From CAVUCH01 sp963697705 (lineage in GTDB: Bacteria > Acidobacteriota > Vicinamibacteria > Vicinamibacterales > JAENWD01), in assembly GCA_963697705.1 (NCBI GenBank), contig CAVOPA010000011.1, positions 62,001 through 126,000 on the forward strand: 64,000 bases of DNA, written 5' to 3'. Positions 17,648 to 27,288 of the stretch are shown here, piece after piece (position 1 is the first letter of the stretch; the number at the start of each line of letters is the position of its first letter). The position numbers and the translations under genes are program-made. A model generated the notes under the pieces. That model was not told where the DNA came from, searched no databases, and was given only the letters and a program-made list of their open reading frames with translations.

Positions 17648-19434
17648 TGGCGGCGCCGCTCATCTGGCAGCAGCAACCCTGTGACGGCGCGGCCGCGGAG
17701 GCCCTGCAGCGTGCCCTCGGCATAGAGCCGGCGACCGCCCGCCTGCTCTGCCTGCGCGGCCTCGACACGCCGGAGAGCGCGAACCGCTTCCTCAAGCCGT
17801 CGCTCGATCACCTGCTGGACCCGTTCGGCCTCGCGGACATGGGCCCCGCGGTCGACCGCCTCCTCGGCGCGATCAGCCGCCGCGAGCGCATTGCGGTGCA
17901 CGGCGATTACGACGTCGACGGGATCACGTCCACGGTGATCCTGCGCCGGTGCCTCGAACTGCTCGGCGGCGATGTCGTGCACTTCATCCCTGATCGGCTG
18001 AAGGACGGCTACGGGCTGCTGCCCGCCACGATCGAGCGCCTGCACGCGGACGGCGCTCGCGTCGTGGTCTCGGTGGACTGCGGCATCCGGGGTGTCGAGG
18101 CGGCCGAAAGAGCGCGCGATCTCGGGCTCGACGTAATCATCACCGACCATCACGAGCCCGACGGCACGTTGCCGCGGGCGCTCGCCGTCATCAACCCGAA
18201 GCGCCGCGACTGCACGTATGCAGACAAGCACCTCGCCGGCGTCGGCGTCGCGCTGAAGCTGGTCCAGGCGCTCTGCGCCCGCTCGGGACGCGACAGCTGG
18301 CTGCCGGCGTTCGTGAAGATCGCCGCGATCGGCACGCTGGCCGACGTGGTGCCGCTCGTCGGGGAGAACCGCGTGATTGCGAAGCTCGGACTCGAATGGC
18401 TCTCGAAAGGGCCGCACAAGGTCGGGTTGCGCGCACTCATCGAAGCCGCAGGCCTCACGGGAAAGACAATTGACGGCTACCACATCGGGTTCGTGATCGC
18501 TCCACGGGTGAACGCCGCAGGGCGCATGAGCAACCCCGACATCGCGACGCGATTGCTGCTCGCCTCCGACGAGGCGATGGCGGGCGAGGCGCGCGGGCTG
18601 GCCGAACAGCTGAACGAGGAAAACACGCGGCGGCAGCTGGAAGAGGCGACGATTGTGGCGGCGGCGAAGAAGATCGTCGAGAGCGATCCTGACGTCGGGG
18701 CACGCACCGTGCTCGTCGTGGCAGGCGAGGGCTGGCATCGCGGCGTCATCGGGATCGTCGCGTCGAAGCTGGTGGATGCGTTCCACCGGCCCGCCATCGT
18801 GCTGTCGATCGATGGCGACGTCGCACACGGTTCCTGCCGCAGCATCTCGGCGTTCGACATGCTCGGCGGGCTCGACGCGTGCGCGCCCCTGCTGACCCGG
18901 TATGGCGGGCACAAGATGGCAGCAGGCCTCACCCTCGAGGCGTCGCGTATTCGCGAGCTGCGCGTGCGCGTGAACGATCACGCAGACGCGCTGCTCGGGC
19001 CGGATGATCTGCGACCCCGCCTGCGCATCGACGATACGCTGGCATTCGGCACGATCACGGGGCGACTGGCCGCCGAACTGGCGGCGCTCGCTCCGTTCGG
19101 GCCGTTCAACCCGCGACCCGTCTTCTGTGCGCACCACGTGGACATCGTCGACGGCCCGCGGCGGCTCAAGGACCGGCATTACAAGATGGCGCTCAAGCAC
19201 GAAGGGCGCATCATGCGCGCGATCTCCTGGCGCGGTGCCGAGCGCCACGCGTTCCTCGAATCGCACCGCGCCGCCGTCGACATCGCGTTCTCGCTCGACC
19301 AGAACCAGTTCAACGGCGAGACGTACCTCGAGCTGACCGTCTGCGACATCCGCCCCGCCCAGGCACCGCTACCGCCGCCCGGGAATCTCGCGGGGGACGC
19401 GGTGGCGCCGCCCGTGGCGGAATGCCAGATGTAA
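17647..19434 (+). CDS. recJ: Single-stranded-DNA-specific exonuclease RecJ
   Basis: A 5'-3' ssDNA exonuclease used in recombination and mismatch repair; 595 aa, near the usual length. The DHH phosphoesterase motifs are present: DYDVDGITS (I), ISVDCGI-type VVSVDCGIRG (II), IITDHHEPDG (III) and a later APRVNAAGRMSNPD. The DHHA1 domain contains GGHKMAAGLTL, followed by the C-terminal OB-fold (YKMALKHEGRIMRAISWRG). The ATG overlaps the accA stop (TGATG), so the two are co-translated. No defect is seen. Confidence 0.95.
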   Translation: MAAPLIWQQQPCDGAAAEALQRALGIEPATARLLCLRGLDTPESANRFLKPSLDHLLDPFGLADMGPAVDRLLGAISRRERIAVHGDYDVDGITSTVILRRCLELLGGDVVHFIPDRLKDGYGLLPATIERLHADGARVVVSVDCGIRGVEAAERARDLGLDVIITDHHEPDGTLPRALAVINPKRRDCTYADKHLAGVGVALKLVQALCARSGRDSWLPAFVKIAAIGTLADVVPLVGENRVIAKLGLEWLSKGPHKVGLRALIEAAGLTGKTIDGYHIGFVIAPRVNAAGRMSNPDIATRLLLASDEAMAGEARGLAEQLNEENTRRQLEEATIVAAAKKIVESDPDVGARTVLVVAGEGWHRGVIGIVASKLVDAFHRPAIVLSIDGDVAHGSCRSISAFDMLGGLDACAPLLTRYGGHKMAAGLTLEASRIRELRVRVNDHADALLGPDDLRPRLRIDDTLAFGTITGRLAAELAALAPFGPFNPRPVFCAHHVDIVDGPRRLKDRHYKMALKHEGRIMRAISWRGAERHAFLESHRAAVDIAFSLDQNQFNGETYLELTVCDIRPAQAPLPPPGNLAGDAVAPPVAECQM

Positions 19435-19659
19435 GATGCACAACCGACGAGGCGAACGCGCCGCCGGCGTCGAGCGATGGCGGCCGGAATGCGCGACACC
19501 GGTGCACAGCGCTCCCGTGACCAGTGCGCTGCAAGCCGCCCCGCCACGTGCGGTCCGCACTACATTTTCTGCGTTGCCCGGCCCCGGCTACCGACTGTGC
19601 ATTGCATTATGCGCTGTGCATTGTGCATTTCGCGTGATGCCTTTCCCCACGTACTCCAG
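19435..19659. repeat. Noncoding gap with TGTGCATT words (recJ-lptC junction)
   Basis: A 225-base gap. At about 19594-19640 there are four to five imperfect copies of (C)TGTGCATT, e.g. at 19596 and 19614-19633. The words lie about 20 bases before the start of the lptC-like gene. No coding signal or terminator is clear in the remainder. Confidence 0.45.
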
Positions 19660-21808
19660 ATGACTCGCTGGCAGAAACGCGCGCGGCTGGTGCTGGGGCT
19701 GCTGGCCATTTCGGTGATCGCGGTCGTCGCGCTGACGGTGCGTCAACGGCAGCCGCCCGCCAAGAGCGTCCCGGTCACGCGCGTCGATCCCAAGGCGGTT
19801 GCCGAGAGCGCCGCACGGGCGCATGGCGCAGGCCACCGGCGTCCGCGTCCCCGGCGTCGTCGACTTCGATCGCATGCTTGCGTATGGGGACGGCACGTTT
19901 CGGCTGATCGGCCCGAAGTTCACGAAGTCCCGCGGCAATGAACAGTTCGTCGTCACCGGGCAGGAGGCCCGCATCGGCAAGGACCAATCGCAGGTCGCGA
20001 TTTCCGGGAACGTGAAGCTGGCCTCGAGTGGTGGCCTCGATGTCCGAGCAGGGCAGGCGACGTACAACCGGGTCGAGGGTGTCGTGCGGGCGCCCGGCCC
20101 CGTGTCGTTCAGCAAGGGCACCCTCACCGGTACGTCGGTCGGCATGACGTACGACGAGCCCAGGGACATCCTCACCCTGCAGGAGCAGGCGGTCGTGAAG
20201 GTGGCGCCGGGCAAATCCACGGGCGGCGGCGCCGACATCACCGCCGGAACGGCCGTGTACGCGAGGCGCGACAAGAACATGCGCTTCGACAGAGGCGTGC
20301 GGCTGGTCCGCGAGGGGCGGACGGTCGAGGCCGACGCGGCGACGGCGTTCCTGTCCGACGATGGCGACCGGCTGCAGCGGATGGAGTTGCGCGGGCGTGC
20401 GCGCATCACGACCGCCGGCGCGGCGGAAGGCGCCCTCGAGACGATGACGGCCCGCGACATGGACCTGGCGTATGCGACGGACGGAGAGACGCTGGAACGC
20501 GCGGTCCTGAAAGGCGCCGGCACGATCGTCATGGCGGGCGTGGGTGGACGCCGCATTGCCGGCGAGGTCATCGATATCGCATTCGGCGCCGATGGCGACG
20601 TGACCGCGATGACGGCACGCGACCACGTCCAGCTCACCATGCCGGCGCTGAAGGACACGCCCGAGCGGATCATCCGTGCGGCAGCCATGCAGGGCACGGG
20701 GCCGCCGGGACAAGGCCTGACTTCCGCTCGGTTTACCGACGGCGTCGAGTTTCGCGAAACACCAGCCGGTGGCACGCTGCGGCTGGCGCGGGCACGCACG
20801 CTGGATGTCGCCATGGCGGCCGGCACCGGCGCCATCGAAGACGCGCGGTTCTCCGGCTCCACACGCTTCGAGGAGGGCACGCTGCGCGCGTCAGCGCTCG
20901 ACGGTCGGTATCGCGTCACCGACGGGCTGCTCGAGCTCACCGGCTCGGAAGGAAACCGGGACCCGCGCGTGCAGGACGAACGGATCACCGTCGACGCCAA
21001 GCGCATCGACCTGCGCTTCCAGGGCCCGCTGATGGTCGCCAAGACGGAAGTACGCAGTGTCATGCAGCCGGCCAATGACACGCCGCCGAAGGGCGGCTCG
21101 AGCCGCGACGGCGGGACGCCCCAGGCGAAACCGCCGGCAGCGTCGCAGAATCCCACCGTCCCTGGCATGCTGAAGGACGACCAGCCGGTGTATGTCACTG
21201 GCGCGGCGCTCGACTACGATGGCGCGCGGTCGTTTGCCACCTACACGGGCGGCGCGCGCCTCTGGCAGGGCGACACGACCATCCAGGGCGACACGATCGT
21301 GCTCGACGAGCAGAGCGGCGACCTGAAGGCCAGCGGCTCGGTGCGCTCGACGTTCGTCCTCGAACAGACGGACGAGAAGACACAGCAGCCGACGAAAGTG
21401 CCTTCGATCGCGAGCGCCAGGGACCTCCATTACGAGAACGCGCTGCATCGTGCCACGTACACGACTGACGCGCACGTGAACGGGCCACAAGGCGATTGCC
21501 GTGCCGAAAAGATCGAGTTGTACTTCGTCGAGGGGGGCGGATCGCTCGAGCGCGCGGAGGCCTACCGGTCGGTGAAGCTGCTCACCGATGCACGCACCTC
21601 CACCGGAGATCGGATGACGTATTTTGCTGCCGACGAGCGTTACATCATGGTCGGCGCACCGGTGCGCGTGACCGAAGAATGCCGCGAAACTACGGCCAAA
21701 ACCTTGACCTTCTGGAGATCGACTGATAGGATCCTCGCCGACGGCAACGAGGAAATTCGCACGCTGACAAAGAACGGTGGGACCTGCGCGGAGCCCCGCT
21801 TGGAGTGA
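19660..21808 (+). CDS. LptC-LptA-like periplasmic LPS-transport protein (frameshift near 19810)
   Basis: About 715 aa reconstructed. A single N-terminal membrane helix (ARLVLGLLAISVIAVVALTV) is followed after about 45 codons by a one-base shift. In the next frame come MAQATGVRVPGVVDFDRML, an LptC-type beta-jellyroll, a long middle region of repeated beta-strands, and a C-terminal OstA/LptA domain (around ALDYDGARSFATYTGGARLW and GDTIVLDEQSG). It would form the periplasmic bridge that receives LPS from LptBFG. The fused layout and the adjacent lptB support the role. The shift removes only poorly conserved sequence, so its exact site (19801-19828) is uncertain. Confidence 0.78.
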
Positions 21809-22534
21809 ATGGCGACCCTGCGCACGCACGATCTCACCAAGTCGTACGGCGGCCGTACCGTCGTCCGCGGTGTGAGCCTGGCGGTGGCGTCAGGCGAGGT
21901 CGTCGGACTCCTCGGACCGAACGGCGCCGGCAAGACAACGACGTTCTACATGACCGTCGGCCTCACAGCGCCCGACTCAGGGCGCGTGACGCTCGACGAC
22001 GCCGACGTCACCGACGATCCGATGTACGTGAGAGCGCGGAAGGGCATCGGCTACCTGCCGCAAGAGCCGTCGATCTTCCGCGGGCTCACGGTCGAGCAGA
22101 ACGTGCTCGCGATTCTCGAGACGCTCGACCTCACCGCGGGCCAGCGGCGTCAGCGCTCGCGGGAGCTGCTCGCCGAGCTGAATCTGCTGCACCTCGCATC
22201 GGCGCCGGCCTACACGCTCTCGGGCGGTGAGCGCCGGCGGGCGGAGATCACCCGGGCGCTCGTCATCTCGCCCAAGTTCATCCTGCTCGACGAGCCGTTT
22301 GCCGGCATCGACCCGATCGCCGTCACCGACATCCAGACGATCATTTTCCACTTGAAGGAGCGGGGGATAGGCGTGCTCATCACCGACCACAACGTCCGTG
22401 AGACGCTGCGCATCACCGACCGTGCCTACATCGTGCACGACGGCGGCGTCTTCCGCAGCGGCACGCCGGACGAGCTGGCAACCGACGACGACGTGCGCCG
22501 AATTTATCTCGGGGCCGATTTCAGGTTGGACTAA
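21809..22534 (+). CDS. lptB: LPS export ABC transporter ATP-binding protein LptB
   Basis: The cytoplasmic ATPase powering LPS extraction by LptF/LptG. 241 aa. It has Walker A GPNGAGKTTTFYMTVG, Q-loop YLPQEPSIFRGLTVEQN, signature LSGGERRRAEI, Walker B FILLDEPFAGIDPIAV and switch His in ITDHNVRETL, all of which match LptB rather than generic ABC ATPases. The ATG immediately follows the lptC/A stop. Its permease partner is the fused lptF-lptG gene 21 kb away at 43430. Confidence 0.96.
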   Translation: MATLRTHDLTKSYGGRTVVRGVSLAVASGEVVGLLGPNGAGKTTTFYMTVGLTAPDSGRVTLDDADVTDDPMYVRARKGIGYLPQEPSIFRGLTVEQNVLAILETLDLTAGQRRQRSRELLAELNLLHLASAPAYTLSGGERRRAEITRALVISPKFILLDEPFAGIDPIAVTDIQTIIFHLKERGIGVLITDHNVRETLRITDRAYIVHDGGVFRSGTPDELATDDDVRRIYLGADFRLD

Positions 22535-22574
22535 AATCGAGCTCGAGGTTGCTCACAACAATCCGCAGGCGTTC

Positions 22575-24008
22575 ATGGCGATTTCGCAGAAACTTCACAC
22601 CAAGCTCGTTCAGAAGCTCATTCTGACGCCATCGCTGCAACAGGCGATCAAGCTGCTGCCGATGTCGACGCTGGAGCTGTCGGACCTGCTCAACCAGGAG
22701 ATGGTTGAGAACCCCCTGCTCGAGGAGATCCCGACCGAAGATCTGCAGCAGACCGACGCCGCCGCCACGGCGGAGAAGGCCGAGGCCGAACAGCCGCAGA
22801 AGACCGAGAAGACCGACAACTGGGACGACAGCGACTACGAGTATTTCTTCGGCGATTACCTCGACGACGGCTATCGTCCTCACGCGCCGCAGGAGGTGAA
22901 GGAGCTCCCGCCGATCGAGAACACGCTCTCGACCGGCAGTTCACTGACCGATCACCTGATGTGGCAGCTCTCGCTGCAGACCAACGACGACCTGCTGCGC
23001 GAGATCGGCAGCGCCATCCTCGGCAACCTCGACGACGACGGGTACCTCGTGGCCTCGCTCGACGAAATCGCCGCCATGGGTCCGTGGGACACGGCCGACG
23101 TGCAGCGGGCGCTGGCGCAGGTCCAGAGCTTCGACCCGATTGGCGTCGCCGCCCGCGACTTGCAGGAGTGCCTGCTGCTGCAGATTCGCCACCTCGGTCT
23201 GGAAGGGACGCCCACAGAGAGAATCGTCGCCGACCATCTTCGTCTGCTGCAGAACCACCAGGTGCCGGAGATCTCCCGCAAGCTGGGCATCCCGATCGAG
23301 GATCTGAAGGAGCACATCGAGGTGATCCGCCACCTCGATCCGAAGCCGGGCAGCCGCTTCAACCCGACGCAGTCGCAGTACGTCATTCCAGACGTGTACG
23401 TGGTGAAGCTGGAAGACCAGTACGTGGCGCTGCTGAACGAAGACGGGTTGCCGCAGATGCGCATCAGCCCCGTGTATCGCCGCCTGCTCGACAAGAACAC
23501 CGAGAACAGCGACGAGACACGGGCGTACGTGAAAGACAAGTTCCGCTCGGCCCTGTGGCTGATCAAGTCGGTCGAGCAGCGGCAGAAGACGATTCACAAG
23601 GTCGCGACCAGCATCATCAACTTCCAGAAGGACTTCCTCGATCACGGCATCGAGCACCTGCGGCCGCTGGTGCTGCGCGACGTGGCCAACGACATCGGCA
23701 TGCACGAGTCGACGGTGAGCCGGGTCGTGACCAACAAGTACATGCACACGCCCCAGGGCGTGTTCGAGATGAAGTACTTCTTCCACAGCGGGATCAGCAG
23801 CTCGTACGGCGAGAGCGTCTCGTCGGTGACGATCAAGCAGCGGATCCGCAAGATCATCGAGGCCGAGGATCCGCGCAAGCCGCTCAGCGACTCGAAGATC
23901 GTCAGCATCCTCCAGCGCGAGGGCCTGGTGCTCGCGCGGCGGACCATCGCCAAGTACCGCGAGGAGCTCAAGATCCCGACCTCCAACCAGCGGAAGGTCC
24001 TGTACTGA
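22575..24008 (+). CDS. rpoN: RNA polymerase sigma-54 factor
   Basis: Sigma-54 directs RNA polymerase to -24/-12 promoters that need AAA+ activators. 477 aa from ATG 22575 (MAISQKLHTKLVQKLILTPS). Region I is the Gln/Leu-rich LTPSLQQAIKLLPMSTLEL, followed by a short acidic region II and the core-binding domain. A helix-turn-helix contains MHESTVSRVVTNKYM, and the C-terminal RpoN box is ARRTIAKYRE. Just upstream TAAAAT at 22532-22537 overlaps the lptB stop and could be an internal -10. It heads the classic rpoN-hpf-hprK-rapZ-PTS series. Confidence 0.97.
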   Translation: MAISQKLHTKLVQKLILTPSLQQAIKLLPMSTLELSDLLNQEMVENPLLEEIPTEDLQQTDAAATAEKAEAEQPQKTEKTDNWDDSDYEYFFGDYLDDGYRPHAPQEVKELPPIENTLSTGSSLTDHLMWQLSLQTNDDLLREIGSAILGNLDDDGYLVASLDEIAAMGPWDTADVQRALAQVQSFDPIGVAARDLQECLLLQIRHLGLEGTPTERIVADHLRLLQNHQVPEISRKLGIPIEDLKEHIEVIRHLDPKPGSRFNPTQSQYVIPDVYVVKLEDQYVALLNEDGLPQMRISPVYRRLLDKNTENSDETRAYVKDKFRSALWLIKSVEQRQKTIHKVATSIINFQKDFLDHGIEHLRPLVLRDVANDIGMHESTVSRVVTNKYMHTPQGVFEMKYFFHSGISSSYGESVSSVTIKQRIRKIIEAEDPRKPLSDSKIVSILQREGLVLARRTIAKYREELKIPTSNQRKVLY

Positions 24009-24009
24009 C

Positions 24010-24552
24010 ATGCGACTCGAGCTCACCGGCCGGAACGTCGAGATCACGCCCGCCCTCCGGGCGCTGGTCGATCGCAAGCTCGCCAAGCTCACGCGCGTCC
24101 TCAATGACGCGGTCATGTCGGCGCAGATCGTGCTGACGCAGGAGAAATATCGCCACGTGACCGACATGTCCCTGCACATGCGCGGCGACCACGTGCTCGC
24201 GGGCAAGACCAGCGGCGACACGTGGACCGAATCGATCGGGCGCGCCACCGACAAGATCGCGCAGCAGGCCACGCGGGTGAAAGGGAAGTGGGCGGAGCGG
24301 AAGCGCCGCGCGACATCGGCCCGCGCGCTGCCCGCACCCGCCGCCGACATGTCGGCCGAGGACGCTGTCGAGCCGCGTATCGTGCGTGCCCTGCGTTATC
24401 ACGTGAAGCCGCTCGCCCTGCACGCGGCGGCCACGCAAGTCGAAGCCGGCGGCGACGGATTTCTCGTCTTCCGCAACGCCGACACCGGAGCGATCAACGT
24501 GCTCTACCGGCGCAAGAACGGCGACTTGGGACTGATCGAGCCCGAGCGCTGA
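24010..24552 (+). CDS. hpf: Ribosome hibernation promoting factor, long form
   Basis: Binds the 30S decoding centre and, in the long form, dimerises ribosomes into 100S particles during stasis. 180 aa. The N-terminal S30AE domain starts MRLELTGRNVEITPALRALV. A variable Ala/Arg linker spans about residues 95-120. The C-terminal dimerisation domain is IVRALRYHVKPLALHAAATQ through NVLYRRKNGDLGLIEP. It starts one base after the rpoN stop and therefore belongs to the same transcript. Confidence 0.94.
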   Translation: MRLELTGRNVEITPALRALVDRKLAKLTRVLNDAVMSAQIVLTQEKYRHVTDMSLHMRGDHVLAGKTSGDTWTESIGRATDKIAQQATRVKGKWAERKRRATSARALPAPAADMSAEDAVEPRIVRALRYHVKPLALHAAATQVEAGGDGFLVFRNADTGAINVLYRRKNGDLGLIEPER

Positions 24553-24568
24553 GCCCGACCAGCGGGGC

Positions 24569-25570
24569 ATGCCCGATACGCCGTCGGTCACAGTCGCCGT
24601 GCTGCTCGGCAGCCGGGCTGAAGCGCTCGGCCTGAGGCTCGAAGTGCTCGGCGGCGGTGTCGGGCTCACGCGACCAATCACGAGCCCACACGTCCAGAAG
24701 ACCGGTCTGGCGTTCGCCGGCTACGAGGAGTACCTCCATCCCGGCCGGGTGCTGGTCCTTGGCGAGAGCGAGGTGCACTTCCTGCAACGCCACTCGCCGG
24801 CCGAGCGGTCCGCCATCGCCGTGCGCACCGTCGCGCGCGATACGCCCTGCCTGCTCAGCACCGGCTCGTCGCCGGTGCCCCCCGAGGTGGTCGCCGTCTA
24901 CAGCGCCGCCGGTGTTCCCACGCTGCACACGACGGCCCTGACCGGTGTCACCATCGCCCGCCTCACGGCGCTGCTCGAAGACAGCCTTGCCGAACGCCAG
25001 ATGCTCCACGCGGTGCTGATGGACATCCTCGGCCTCGGCGTGCTCATCACCGGCGAAAGCGGGATTGGCAAGAGCGAATGCGCGCTCGACCTGATCGGCC
25101 GGGGCCACCGGCTCGTCGCCGACGACAGCGTGGAAGTGCGCCGGCGCGCGGAGAGCGTGATCATCGGCACATGCCCCGAGCTCACGCGCCATCACATGGA
25201 ACTGCGCGGGCTGGGCCTGGTCAACGTGCGCGAGCTGTTCGGGATCGCGTCGGTGCGCTCGTCCAAGCGCGTCGAGTTCGTCGTGCAGCTCGAACGCTGG
25301 GAACCCGGCCGCGCGTACGAGCGGCTCGGGCTCGATGATGTGTTCATCGACATCCTCACCGTGAAGGTGCCGCTCGTGAGAATGCCGGTGGCTCCGGGCC
25401 GGAGCGTCGCGACGCTGGTGGAGGTGGCCGCCCGGAACCAGCTGCTGCGCCTGCGCGGGTCTCACGCGGGGCGCATGCTGGCAGAGCGTCTCGAGCAGCA
25501 GCTCCGCGACGCGGACGGGAGCGGCCGGCCCGCCGCGGCCGACGAGGACGAGCCCATGGAGGGGGATTAG
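24569..25570 (+). CDS. hprK: HPr kinase/phosphorylase
   Basis: A bifunctional enzyme that phosphorylates and dephosphorylates HPr on its regulatory serine. 333 aa. The N-terminal half is the HprK N domain. The catalytic half begins at HAVLMDILGLGVLITG, with the atypical P-loop GESGIGKS at 162-169, the VADDSVEVRR motif, and the family signature ELRGLGLVNVRELFG at about 211. It lies 16 bases after hpf and is immediately followed by rapZ. HprK in a Gram-negative with a transporter-less PTS suggests a regulatory rather than sugar-uptake role. Confidence 0.95.
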   Translation: MPDTPSVTVAVLLGSRAEALGLRLEVLGGGVGLTRPITSPHVQKTGLAFAGYEEYLHPGRVLVLGESEVHFLQRHSPAERSAIAVRTVARDTPCLLSTGSSPVPPEVVAVYSAAGVPTLHTTALTGVTIARLTALLEDSLAERQMLHAVLMDILGLGVLITGESGIGKSECALDLIGRGHRLVADDSVEVRRRAESVIIGTCPELTRHHMELRGLGLVNVRELFGIASVRSSKRVEFVVQLERWEPGRAYERLGLDDVFIDILTVKVPLVRMPVAPGRSVATLVEVAARNQLLRLRGSHAGRMLAERLEQQLRDADGSGRPAAADEDEPMEGD

Positions 25571-26497
25571 ATGGGCGGCCGATCGGGCGCGCGCCTGCGC
25601 CCGCCTGTTCGACAGGGCGGCGCGCGCGGGAGCGGACGCTTCGTCGTGATCACGGGCCTCTCGGGCTCGGGCAAGTCGCAGGCGATCCGCGCCCTCGAAG
25701 ACCTGGGCTACTTCTGTGTCGACAATCTGCCGACGATGCTGATCCCGACGCTGGCGCAGCTGTCGCTGCAACAGGGCACGGAGCTGGAGAAGGTCGCCAT
25801 CGTCGTCGACGTGCGCGAGGGCACGTTCCTGTCGCAGTTCCCGACCGTGTGGCGCCGCCTGAAGCGGATGCCGCTGCTCCAGCCGTCGCTGATCTTCCTC
25901 GAGGCCACGCACGCGGCGCTCGTGCGCCGCTTCAGCGAGACGCGCCGGCCCCATCCACTGGCCGCCGACCGGTCAGTCAGCGAGGGGATCCACGACGAGC
26001 GTGGGCGGCTCGACGTGATTCGGTCGATGGCCGACGAGATCGTGGACACGTCGGACCTGACCGTGCACGAGCTGCGCAGCCGATTCATGTCGCTTTCGCG
26101 CGATCAGGCGCACCGGTCGCCGCTCGTCGTCAGCCTCGTGAGCTTCGGGTTCAAGCACGGCGTGCCGCTCGACGCCGACCTGGTCTTCGATGCGCGGTTC
26201 CTCCCCAACCCGCACTTCGTGCCGCGCCTGAAGCCGCTCACCGGCCGGGATCGGCCGGTGGTGCGGTTCATCGAACGCCACGCCGTCACGCAGGAGTTCG
26301 TACAGAAGCTGTCGGACATGCTCCGGTTTCTGGTGCCCCAGTACGTGAACGAAGGAAAGAGTTACCTGACAGTCGGGATCGGCTGCACGGGCGGACGGCA
26401 CCGCTCGGTCATGCTGGCCGAGAAAATGCGACGGGTAGTTTCGGATCTCGAAGGCGTGAAGGTCCGCGTGCGGCACAGGGATCTCGAGCATGGGTAG
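25571..26497 (+). CDS. rapZ: RNase adapter RapZ / nucleotide-binding protein YvcJ family
   Basis: A P-loop protein of 308 aa. In enterobacteria RapZ senses glucosamine-6-P and directs sRNA decay; in Bacillus YvcJ is a nucleotide-binding protein. A basic N-terminal extension of about 20 residues is followed by VVITGLSGSGKSQAIRALED (Walker A) and LGYFCVDNLP. The conserved C-terminal domain contains YVNEGKSYLTVGIGCTGGRH. The ATG directly follows the hprK stop TAG. Whether it controls GlmS here is unknown. Its neighbourhood matches the conserved rpoN-PTS cluster. Confidence 0.93.
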   Translation: MGGRSGARLRPPVRQGGARGSGRFVVITGLSGSGKSQAIRALEDLGYFCVDNLPTMLIPTLAQLSLQQGTELEKVAIVVDVREGTFLSQFPTVWRRLKRMPLLQPSLIFLEATHAALVRRFSETRRPHPLAADRSVSEGIHDERGRLDVIRSMADEIVDTSDLTVHELRSRFMSLSRDQAHRSPLVVSLVSFGFKHGVPLDADLVFDARFLPNPHFVPRLKPLTGRDRPVVRFIERHAVTQEFVQKLSDMLRFLVPQYVNEGKSYLTVGIGCTGGRHRSVMLAEKMRRVVSDLEGVKVRVRHRDLEHG

Positions 26498-26597
26498 AAG
26501 AGTGGGACGGCGGGCGGCAGGCGGCGGGCCAGCTCTGGCTTCCAGCGTGTCGCGCGGGAGGCTGGATCCGCGAACCTGGAGCCGATAGGAGAGTCAC

Positions 26598-27008
26598 TTG
26601 GTCGGAGTGGTCGTGGTGACACACGGGCAGCTGGCGACGGAGCTGGTGAACGCGGCGGAGACGATCGTCGGCGATCTGCCACGGTTCGCGGCGGTCTCCA
26701 TCGGCTGGCACGATGCGGTGGAGCTTGCACGCGAAGAGATCGCGCAGGCCGTCGCCCGCGTGGATTCCGGCACGGGTGTCATCGTGCTCACCGACATGTT
26801 TGGCGGGACGCCGTCCAATCTCGCAATCACGTTTCTGGCCGAAGGACGGGTCGAGGTGGTCACCGGCGTGAACCTGCCGATGCTGCTGAAGCTGGCGAGC
26901 ACGCGCGAGGTGGCGGATCTCCGCGAGGTCGCCCGGCACATCCGAGAAGACGGTCGCACCGGGATCTGGGTGGCTTCCGACCTGCTGCGTGGCGAGGGGC
27001 GCGCCTGA
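26598..27008 (+). CDS. PTS system mannose-family EIIA-like protein
   Basis: 136 aa. The first strand ends in the phospho-accepting His (MVGVVVVTHG, His9), followed by LTDMFGGTPSN and the family-typical GVNLPMLLKL. It starts with TTG at 26598, fixed by the AGGAGA Shine-Dalgarno at 26587-26592. It is one of three PTS genes in a row (EIIA, HPr, EI). No EIIB, EIIC or EIID is seen, so the phosphate may be passed to regulators instead of a sugar. Confidence 0.92.
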   Translation: MVGVVVVTHGQLATELVNAAETIVGDLPRFAAVSIGWHDAVELAREEIAQAVARVDSGTGVIVLTDMFGGTPSNLAITFLAEGRVEVVTGVNLPMLLKLASTREVADLREVARHIREDGRTGIWVASDLLRGEGRA

Positions 27009-27009
27009 C

Positions 27010-27288
27010 GTGGTATCGCGGGAGGTCACGATCACGAACCGTCTGGGCATGCACGCGCGAGCGGCCGCCCGGTTCGTTCACGCCGCGACGGCGTTCCAGG
27101 CCCACGTGCGCGTCGCGCGCGGCAACCGCGTCACCGACGGCAAGAGCATCATGGGCATCCTCCTGCTCGCGGCGGCGCGCGGGACGGTGCTGACGATCAC
27201 GACGGAAGGGCCGGACGAACTCGAGGCCCTCGAGACCCTCTGCACACTGATCGAGTCCGGACTTGGGGAGGCTCCATGCAGCGCCTGA
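27010..27288 (+). CDS. ptsH: Phosphocarrier protein HPr
   Basis: The small phosphocarrier between EI and EIIA. 92 aa from GTG 27010, one base after the EIIA stop. An upstream in-frame GTG at 26989 would overlap EIIA and is less likely. The catalytic His is in ITNRLGMHARAAARF, and the HprK target Ser in GKSIMGILLLAA. Both sites are intact, so dual control by EI and by HprK is expected. Its end overlaps ptsI by 13 bases. Confidence 0.92.
   Translation: MVSREVTITNRLGMHARAAARFVHAATAFQAHVRVARGNRVTDGKSIMGILLLAAARGTVLTITTEGPDELEALETLCTLIESGLGEAPCSA

Noticed and set aside
24395..24415. parS-like TCACGTGA core
   Set aside because: Only the 8-base core matches GTTTCACGTGAAAC. It lies inside the hpf coding sequence and the flanking bases are wrong.
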